Origin: Deltaproteobacteria bacterium RIFOXYA12_FULL_61_11
GTDB lineage: Bacteria > Bdellovibrionota_F > JAHFAK01 > YA12-FULL-61-11
Direction of reading: 5' to 3'
Length of the DNA: 10,465 nucleotides
Assembly: GCA_001799195.1 (NCBI GenBank)
Contig: MGSU01000044.1
Coordinates: 1-10,465, forward strand
Each line of letters opens with the position of its first letter. The first letter of the stretch is position 1. Below, piece by piece: positions 1 to 4,954 of the stretch. The position numbers were made by a program, and so were the translations under genes. A model generated the notes under the pieces. That model worked only from the letters and a program-made list of their open reading frames with translations, was not told the origin of the DNA and made no database searches.

Positions 1-936
1 GCCGTGCTCGCGGTCGAGGTCCTCGAAGCGGGTACACGTCGTTCGCAGGAAGCCCTGCAACCGCGACCACTCCCCCCCGCGTAGGCGGCGGTCTTCGGCC
101 ACCAGGGGTTCGAGACAGGCACCCACGTACTGTTCCAAACGCTCGCGGCGACGACAGCGTGAGGTCGGTCCGACCTCGCTCCCCGTGACTTCCAGAACGG
201 TGGTCAGAGGAGCCACCAGCGCAGCTCGCGCCGCAAAGGAAGTCCCCTGTTCTGCCCAGGGCACGAGCAGGGGTTCGTTCCCGAACTCTTTGAGCATGGC
301 CGCCAGTTCCGGCCGGTAACGGTTGAGAATGCGGACCAGCGGAAGTCCGGCGGCCCGGAGTCGTTCCCTCAGACCGTGCAGGACCTCGTCTCGGTATTTC
401 TGCTCCGTGTCCACGAACAGGACCAGATCGCAGCGCCAGGCCACGTGCCACACCAGGTCGAGATGACCTTGGCGCGCCGCGATTCCGGAATCCATGTCCG
501 GCAGATCGAGCAGCACCCAGGGAAGTTCAGGACCGTGCCGATGAAAGGCAAACCCGGGACCATGCCCTTCCTCCGAGGCGACCCGGGCGAGCTCCACGAC
601 CTGGTTTTCCTCGATACCAAGGAAACCGCGCAGGGTTCGTTCGAGCCCGGGCAGGGCCGGGAAACTGCACACAACATGGCGGGTGTGTTCGGCCGTCACC
701 GCCTCGGAACTGACCTCGGCACCGAGCAACGAATTGAAGATCCAACTCTTCCCGACGTTGGTGCCGCCGACGAGCATGGCCAACGGCGGTACCTGCTCGA
801 ACTCGGCGGCATGCTCGGCCAGCGACAAACCCGAACGCAAGGCAGTGCGCCATCTCCGGGCCTCTTCGTTCGGGACCAGGAAGGGATATTCGAGGAGACG
901 GTCCTCAAAAATCTTTTCAGGCAACAGGGAGTCCAT
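1..936 (-). CDS. Dynamin-like / TRAFAC-type P-loop GTPase, partial (3' end outside window)
   Basis: The frame stays open from an ATG at 936 to the left edge, giving 312 residues with no stop, so the C-terminus is missing. A Walker A/G1 motif GGTNVGKS lies at residues 57-64, followed by WIFNSLLG, as in dynamin-like and Era/HflX-type GTPases. The G3 region reads VLLDLPDMDS (141-150): the usual DxxG glycine is replaced by Asp147. A canonical NKxD is not seen; candidates are DTEQKY (176-181) and LNRY (204-207). No signal peptide or membrane segment appears in the visible part, so it is probably cytoplasmic. The ATG overlaps the nrfA stop by one base (TGATG on the minus strand), which points to translational coupling with nrfHA. 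The substrate and role are unknown; membrane remodelling or help in cytochrome assembly would be guesses. GTPase assignment is solid, subfamily is not. Confidence 0.8.
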   Translation of the reverse strand, partial: MDSLLPEKIFEDRLLEYPFLVPNEEARRWRTALRSGLSLAEHAAEFEQVPPLAMLVGGTNVGKSWIFNSLLGAEVSSEAVTAEHTRHVVCSFPALPGLERTLRGFLGIEENQVVELARVASEEGHGPGFAFHRHGPELPWVLLDLPDMDSGIAARQGHLDLVWHVAWRCDLVLFVDTEQKYRDEVLHGLRERLRAAGLPLVRILNRYRPELAAMLKEFGNEPLLVPWAEQGTSFAARAALVAPLTTVLEVTGSEVGPTSRCRRRERLEQYVGACLEPLVAEDRRLRGGEWSRLQGFLRTTCTRFEDLDREHG

Positions 937-2555
937 CAGGGCTCGACCCGCAACCTTGCGGCCAGTACCTGGGCCTGCCGAGAGAGATCGATGGACTCGG
1001 CGAGGATGCGGGCCATTTCCTGCGGGGCGTGGAACCCCATCGAGTTCTCGGCGGCTACGAAGTCGAGTCGCCATTGCGCCGCACGCTGCAACTCGGCGAC
1101 CTTTTTGAACTCCTCCTGCCCTGCCAGCGTTTCCCGCCACAGGCCCTCGAGTTCTTCCCGCGCCGCTGCCTGAAGCTGCTCCTCCTGGGCCGGGACTCCG
1201 AGCGCGAGGAACTCGGGCCTTGCACGCAGACGCTCCCTCACCGCGGTCACGAGCCGAGGCAAATGGGTGGCCTCGTGCCTCCGGCGCACCTCCACCAGGG
1301 CATCGAGCATGGCCACCGCCACCTGACCTGCCCGCTGGAGTAAGGCGAAGTGACGGTCCTGGATGATTTCTACTCGGGCCGCCAACTCGGACTCGGCATA
1401 GGGATGACAGGACGCGCAGGCGCGGTTGAGCTGGAGCAAAGGGCTACGGACCCAGTGCTCCGAGAGCTTCATCGCGCCCTCGCGCTTATAGGGCATGTGA
1501 CAATCGGCGCAGGCCACCCCGCTCCTCGCATGGACCCCTTGGCTCCAGAGTTCGAACTCCGGGTGCTGGGCCTTGAGGACTGCTACGCCGGTTTCGGCGT
1601 GGACCCAATCCTTGAAACGTGCTCCTCCGACATAGGTCTCGTTGTAGGTCGTCTCGACCTGCTCGACGGCCAGCCCCCGGGACCACGGGAAGAAGAGGGT
1701 CTGCCCCTTGCCGCAGTAATACTCGACATGACACTGCCCACAAACGAAGGATCGCATCTCTTGCCTTGTACCATCGGTATTGGGATCATAGGCTCGGTCG
1801 CGATTTCCGAGCCGCCAACGCTCGATGCTGGGCAGGTGTGGAACCGCAGCCGAGGACAAGGCCAGGGCGCGAATACCCTCGAGGAAACCCGGCCGGGTCA
1901 CCCGCAGAGCCATGGTCCGGGGGTCATGACAATCGACACAGGAGACGGGATGCGCTCCGCCGGTCGTTCGGGCGAGCAGGTCGTGGGCCTCCCAGTAATC
2001 CAGGTCGCCAACCAACCGGAGACCTTCGCGGAGCTGGGCGAACTCCTCCCCCTGGGGCAACGCTTCGCGACCGAGTGTGCGATACAGGGGCAGGATCGAG
2101 GCATGGCAGTGCAGGCAGTTGCCCGACTGTTTCCCTTCACCGGGGAGATTGCGCTTCGTCAATTCCTGGTCCTGGAGCATATAGGCATGACCGCGACGAT
2201 CGCGATAATCCACCGCGAAGAGATAGCCGGCGAAGAGGCGGGTCAACCAGGGATCCCGCTCGGCCTTCTGCGGAGGCAAGGTTCCCTCGGGTCCGATGGA
2301 ACCGCCGCCATACTTGGTGGCTGTCGGCTCCGAGGTCCGTCGATAGCCGTCGTACTGGCGCGGCCAATTGAGGCCCCACGTCTCCGGATCGACTACCTCC
2401 TCGCTGACCGGGACCAGGAGAAACGTGGTCCTGGCAGCTTCTTGTTTATGCTCGAAGACATCGACCAACAGAGCCGCGACGGCGATCGTGGCGAGCGCGG
2501 TGACAGCCGCGACCACAAGGAGCAGGACCATGGAACGTGACGAGAGAAAGGGCAT
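936..2555 (-). CDS. nrfA: Ammonia-forming cytochrome c nitrite reductase (pentaheme NrfA, CxxCH heme-1 type)
   Basis: NrfA reduces nitrite to ammonium with six electrons in the periplasm. The 539-aa product starts with an N-terminal hydrophobic segment (about 9-31), a signal peptide or membrane anchor. Five heme-binding motifs are present: CLHCH (147-151), CVDCH (206-210), CGQCH (272-276), CADCH (349-353) and CASCH (380-384). The diagnostic KxQH element between hemes 3 and 4 is KAQH (328-331), and CGQCHVEYY gives the Glu278/Tyr279 pair. By homology with known NrfA structures, Glu278, Tyr279, Lys328 and Gln330 would form the calcium/active site, with His331 catalytic. The C-terminal block AAENSMGFHAPQE (501-513) is also typical. 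The first heme site is CxxCH, not the classical CxxCK. An AGAGG ribosome-binding site precedes the ATG. The gene follows nrfH by 13 nt and overlaps the downstream GTPase gene by 1 nt. Confidence 0.96.
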   Translation of the reverse strand: MPFLSSRSMVLLLVVAAVTALATIAVAALLVDVFEHKQEAARTTFLLVPVSEEVVDPETWGLNWPRQYDGYRRTSEPTATKYGGGSIGPEGTLPPQKAERDPWLTRLFAGYLFAVDYRDRRGHAYMLQDQELTKRNLPGEGKQSGNCLHCHASILPLYRTLGREALPQGEEFAQLREGLRLVGDLDYWEAHDLLARTTGGAHPVSCVDCHDPRTMALRVTRPGFLEGIRALALSSAAVPHLPSIERWRLGNRDRAYDPNTDGTRQEMRSFVCGQCHVEYYCGKGQTLFFPWSRGLAVEQVETTYNETYVGGARFKDWVHAETGVAVLKAQHPEFELWSQGVHARSGVACADCHMPYKREGAMKLSEHWVRSPLLQLNRACASCHPYAESELAARVEIIQDRHFALLQRAGQVAVAMLDALVEVRRRHEATHLPRLVTAVRERLRARPEFLALGVPAQEEQLQAAAREELEGLWRETLAGQEEFKKVAELQRAAQWRLDFVAAENSMGFHAPQEMARILAESIDLSRQAQVLAARLRVEP

Positions 2556-2568
2556 GATCGATCATCCT

Positions 2569-3123
2569 CTAGTGACGAGCGCCGTGTCCGGCGCCCCGGT
2601 GGCAGGAAACGCAACGCACGGCCCCGCTATCCCCGGTGCTGCCGCTGAGGATCGCGTGGACCAAGTCCCCGTGACAACGCAGGCAATTATCCTGCAGTAT
2701 CTGACTATTGGTTGGTTTTATCCGTATGGGTTCTTCGAACACTCTGACCGCTCCGGGTTCGTCGGGCCGAGAGGGTTGGAAGGTGAAGCCGACCGAGTGA
2801 TGATAGCCATTACGGCCCTTGGCCAAATATTTGCCGAAAAAGTCCTCGGGCACATGGCAGTCGTTGCAATCCGCGACCGCGCGATGGGGTCCTTTGCCCC
2901 AAGAAGCGAGCTGTTCGTTCATCAGGTGGCAATTGGCGCACGCACGAGGGTCCTCACTGAGGTAGGAGAGTCCCTCGGCGTAGTCGAAGGTGAAGCCGCC
3001 GAGCCCGGCCAAAGCTCCCAGGGACATGGCCAGGACCGACCAGCCGAGGATTCTTCCCTCAAGCTTCACAGACTGCTCCGATCCATCGGCCCTCTCTTCT
3101 GAGTTCCTCGTCTTGGGGGTCAT
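2569..3123 (-). CDS. nrfH: Cytochrome c nitrite reductase small subunit, tetraheme quinol dehydrogenase NrfH
   Basis: NrfH (NapC/NirT family) oxidises membrane menaquinol and delivers electrons to NrfA. The 184-aa product has one transmembrane segment at about 26-45 and four heme motifs: CANCH (62-66), CNDCH (86-90), CLRCH (147-151) and CVSCH (171-175). Heme 1 reads CANCHLMNEQ, with Met68 placed as in NrfH proteins where a methionine is the heme-1 ligand. The length and four-heme count fit NrfH, not NapC. It is the first gene of the nrfH-nrfA-GTPase operon and ends in TAG 13 nt before nrfA. Its Shine-Dalgarno sequence is weak (only GGTGG directly before the ATG), so the true start could differ slightly. 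No convincing promoter could be assigned in the 285-bp upstream region. Confidence 0.95.
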   Translation of the reverse strand: MTPKTRNSEERADGSEQSVKLEGRILGWSVLAMSLGALAGLGGFTFDYAEGLSYLSEDPRACANCHLMNEQLASWGKGPHRAVADCNDCHVPEDFFGKYLAKGRNGYHHSVGFTFQPSRPDEPGAVRVFEEPIRIKPTNSQILQDNCLRCHGDLVHAILSGSTGDSGAVRCVSCHRGAGHGARH

Positions 3124-3310
3124 CCACCGGGAGCCGCAACGGAATGCATGATGGCAAGAAAGCGGCCTCGACTCAATCGAAATCCCGAGGTCGGACTTCG
3201 CACCGTCGAAACGGTCAGCCGTCGTGTGGGTAGAACTCTGTAAATCAGGATTTTTCCCACCTCGGTGGAATGCAATACACTGTAATTATTATTCAACAGC
3301 ATCGAAGGCA

Positions 3311-3339
3311 TTGACATCGAATATATGTACATATATGGT
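3311..3339 (+). promoter_or_regulatory. Sigma-70-type promoter of the RHH regulator gene
   Basis: A perfect TTGACA lies at 3311-3316, followed after a 17-bp spacer by TATGGT at 3334-3339 (4 of 6 matches to TATAAT). This places a start site about 60-65 nt upstream of the GTG start of the downstream RHH gene. The -35 is consensus, but the -10 is only fair. The surrounding 3240-3345 segment is clearly more AT-rich than the flanking genes, as expected for a promoter region. Confidence 0.6.
3321..3336. promoter_or_regulatory. Perfect 16-bp palindrome, likely operator of the RHH regulator
   Basis: The sequence ATATATGTACATATAT is identical to its own reverse complement over 16 bp. It occupies most of the spacer between the -35 and the -10 of the promoter for the RHH gene and overlaps the first three bases of the -10. 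A dimeric ribbon-helix-helix protein bound there would block RNA polymerase, which is a common autoregulation layout in that family. The palindrome is seen; the binding protein and the regulatory effect are inferred. Alternating AT repeats form short palindromes easily, but the central TGTACA adds specificity. Confidence 0.55.
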
Positions 3340-3397
3340 ATGTTCGTTTTCTGGATTGTGGTCGTCTCGTTCGCGTTCAGAGGATCCGACCGTTCAT

Positions 3398-3403
3398 AGG
3401 AGG
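3398..3403 (+). promoter_or_regulatory. Ribosome-binding site fixing the GTG start of the RHH gene
   Basis: AGGAGG, a perfect Shine-Dalgarno core, lies 5 nt before the GTG at 3409-3411. No in-frame ATG exists near the N-terminus, so this site decides the GTG start. Confidence 0.85.
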
Positions 3404-3408
3404 CCATT

Positions 3409-3588
3409 GTGGCGGAACGTAAAAAAATCTCCACCACCATTTACATCACCGAAGAGCAGAGTCGCTCTCTCAAGGCGTTGCATCTGAAAACCAAGGTGCC
3501 GGTCGCCGAGTATATCCGGCAGGGTATCGACCTCATCCTCGAGAAGCACCGCAACGTGTTGCCCGGGCAAATGTCGTTATTGGAATGA
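3409..3588 (+). CDS. Small ribbon-helix-helix (CopG/Arc-like) DNA-binding protein
   Basis: A 59-aa protein starting at GTG and ending in TGA. After a basic start (MAERKKIS), the segment ISTTIYITEEQ (7-17) fits the DNA-contacting beta strand. It is followed by helix A (about 15-28, EEQSRSLKALHLKT) and, after the KVPVAEYIR turn, helix B (about 32-47, ending LILEKH). The short tail ends LPGQMSLLE. This order and length are those of MetJ/Arc/CopG-type repressors, which bind DNA as dimers. The gene has a perfect AGGAGG ribosome-binding site and a promoter containing a palindrome, so negative autoregulation is likely. It lies divergent from nrfH and 106 nt upstream of gmhB. No toxin gene follows, so an antitoxin role is not supported. 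Its targets are unknown; a role at the adjacent nrf operon is possible but untested. Confidence 0.85.
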   Translation: MAERKKISTTIYITEEQSRSLKALHLKTKVPVAEYIRQGIDLILEKHRNVLPGQMSLLE

Positions 3589-3694
3589 GCCTTCCACTGC
3601 GATTCGAATCCCTTGCTCATCAGCGCCCTCTTGCTCGACCCATGCACCTCGGCTTGCTACACTCGGGTACTTAGACTGCATTCCCCTGGAACCG

Positions 3695-4306
3695 ATGTCG
3701 TGCCGTCCCGATCTCCTCCCAGCCCTATTCCTCGACCGGGACGGCGTGCTCGTGGAAGAGCACGGCTATCTGACCCACTGGGCACAATTCACTATTTTTC
3801 AAAATACCATCAACGCATTGCTTCGTCTCGAGCCGTTCTCCTGCTGGCGTATCGTCGTCACCAACCAGAGCGCGGTAGCTCGGGGTCTGCTTGCTCCGGC
3901 CGAGCTCGAGGCCTTGCACCGTCGTTTGCTCGAGTATTTCGCCGCTCACGGGGTCACCCTGCATCGCGTCTTCGCCTGTCCCCATCTCCCCTGCCCCGAC
4001 CTCCCCGGTGGGAGGGTCGAATACCTCCGTCCGTGCCGTTGTCGCAAGCCGGAACCGGGATTGATCGAGCAGGCGTTCGAGGTCTTCCCTATCGACCGCT
4101 CCCGTTCTTTTCTGGTCGGCGATGCCGAACGCGATGTGGAGGCCGGACAACGAGCCGGCCTCACGACCATACGGCTCTGTCCTCCCGGCAAGCCCGTACC
4201 GCAGACCCGAGCCCAGCATCTCGTTCCCGACCTCGGGACTGCCGTGGATATCTTCTTGAATTCAATCGCTTCAAAACCATCGCGAGTTCCCAGGAACCAT
4301 CGCTAG
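3695..4306 (+). CDS. gmhB: D-glycero-D-manno-heptose-1,7-bisphosphate 7-phosphatase (HAD family)
   Basis: This HAD phosphatase removes the 7-phosphate from heptose 1,7-bisphosphate on the way to ADP-heptose for LPS core (or GDP-heptose glycans); it is cytoplasmic. The 203-aa product shows the HAD motif I DRDG (14-17), in which Asp14 is the predicted nucleophile and Asp16 the acid/base. Motif II is VVTNQS (54-59), with Thr56. The Cys/His zinc loop characteristic of GmhB and HisB-N has Cys95, His97, Cys114 and Cys116, followed directly by RKP (117-119). Motif IV is VGDAERD (141-147). Absence of an imidazoleglycerol-phosphate dehydratase domain and of nearby his genes argues against HisB. Only a weak GGA precedes the ATG, but the DRDG motif at residue 14 supports this start. 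Its stop shares a CTAG with the convergent trmL stop. Confidence 0.9.
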   Translation: MSCRPDLLPALFLDRDGVLVEEHGYLTHWAQFTIFQNTINALLRLEPFSCWRIVVTNQSAVARGLLAPAELEALHRRLLEYFAAHGVTLHRVFACPHLPCPDLPGGRVEYLRPCRCRKPEPGLIEQAFEVFPIDRSRSFLVGDAERDVEAGQRAGLTTIRLCPPGKPVPQTRAQHLVPDLGTAVDIFLNSIASKPSRVPRNHR

Positions 4307-4791
4307 CGATCCGCCTGCATGAGGGAGGAAAACCCTGCATTGGCCCCCAGGACCTGATACACCGCCACGGCCACGGCATTCGAGAGATTGAGACAGCGAG
4401 CGGCGGGGGATTGGGGAATGGCAACTTCCCGGTTTGGGAAACGCGCCCGGACTACTTCTGGTAACCCTTTAGTCTCACAACCAAACAGGAGGAACGGCAC
4501 CGGAGGATACCCTACCTCGTGAAAACTCCGGCCGGCATGGCGGGTGAAGAGGAACGTGCGTTCCGGCTCCAGACGATCGAGAAAGGCCCCGAGGTCCGGC
4601 TCGACCACGAGGTCCACCCGGTCCCAATAGTCCAATCCGGCTCGACGAACCTGCTTCTCCTCCAACGAGAAGGCCAATTTCCCGACCAGGTAGAGGCGGC
4701 TGCGGGTGCAGAGTGAGAGCCGGGCGATGTTACCGGTGTTCTGGGGAATCTCGGGCTGGATCAGGACGATGTTGACCAAGGGACCGTTCAT
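4303..4791 (-). CDS. trmL: tRNA (cytidine(34)-2'-O)-methyltransferase, SPOUT family
   Basis: TrmL methylates the 2'-OH of the wobble nucleotide of certain tRNA-Leu isoacceptors using S-adenosylmethionine. Motifs, numbered from the ATG at 4791: IQPEIPQNTGNIARL (11-25, SPOUT motif 1), FGCETKGLP (103-111, motif 2) and RCLNLSNAVAVAVYQ (132-146, motif 3 of the trefoil-knot cofactor site). The 162-aa length matches the short family, without the extra N-terminal domain of TrmH. I chose the ATG at 4791 because MNGPLVNIVLIQPE matches the usual family start; an upstream ATG at 4806 would add five residues. Neither has a clear Shine-Dalgarno sequence, and both lie inside the small membrane-protein gene, so translation may be coupled. 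The gene is convergent with gmhB, sharing 4 bp at the stop codons. Confidence 0.9.
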   Translation of the reverse strand: MNGPLVNIVLIQPEIPQNTGNIARLSLCTRSRLYLVGKLAFSLEEKQVRRAGLDYWDRVDLVVEPDLGAFLDRLEPERTFLFTRHAGRSFHEVGYPPVPFLLFGCETKGLPEVVRARFPNREVAIPQSPAARCLNLSNAVAVAVYQVLGANAGFSSLMQADR

Positions 4792-4939
4792 GCCGGTCGA
4801 GCGCATGCTTGGTCAGGAGAAACACCGCGAGGGTGCCCAGGAAGAGGAAGAGGAACCAGAAGCCGAGTCCCAACCAACTCCGCAACGGCCACATCGACGG
4901 TCCTTGAACCGTGGAGAGTTGGGCCCAGGCGACTCCCAT
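4730..4939 (-). CDS. Small single-pass membrane protein overlapping trmL
   Basis: An unrecognised 69-aa protein. Residues 24-42 (LGLGFWFLFLFLGTLAVFL) form one strong hydrophobic helix followed by a basic tail (TKHALDRHER), suggesting one membrane span. It starts 15 nt after the TPR gene ends, preceded by AAGGGG about 10 nt upstream. A second ATG at 4894, starting MWPLRSW and preceded by AAGGA with 6-nt spacing, would give 54 residues and may be the real start. In the roughly 48 codons before the trmL overlap most third positions are G or C (about 39 of 48), as in neighbouring genes, which supports coding. The 3' part overlaps the start of trmL by about 60 nt, which is unusual. A competing 56-aa frame at 4788-4958 has poorer codon bias. 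Confidence 0.5.
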   Translation of the reverse strand: MGVAWAQLSTVQGPSMWPLRSWLGLGFWFLFLFLGTLAVFLLTKHALDRHERSLGQHRPDPARDSPEHR

Positions 4940-4954
4940 GTCCGTAAAACCCCT

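Noticed and set aside
376-1173. Plus-strand frame of 265 aa across the GTPase/nrfA junction
   Set aside because: It lies opposite two real minus-strand genes, one with a P-loop and one with heme motifs, and has no recognisable domain.
1350-2540. Long plus-strand frame (396 aa) opposite nrfA
   Set aside because: It is antisense to a clear pentaheme nrfA with all family motifs; it has no recognisable domain and results from the GC-rich codon pattern of nrfA.
3254-3272. Short inverted repeat CCACCTCGGTGG near a T-run as a terminator upstream of nrfH
   Set aside because: The stem is only 4-5 bp with a tiny loop, and the T-run is on the wrong side for the plus strand; nothing is transcribed into it from a known gene.
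3409-3588. RHH protein as the antitoxin of a toxin-antitoxin pair
   Set aside because: No small toxin gene (RelE, PemK or HicA type) is adjacent; the next gene is gmhB, 106 nt downstream with clear housekeeping motifs.
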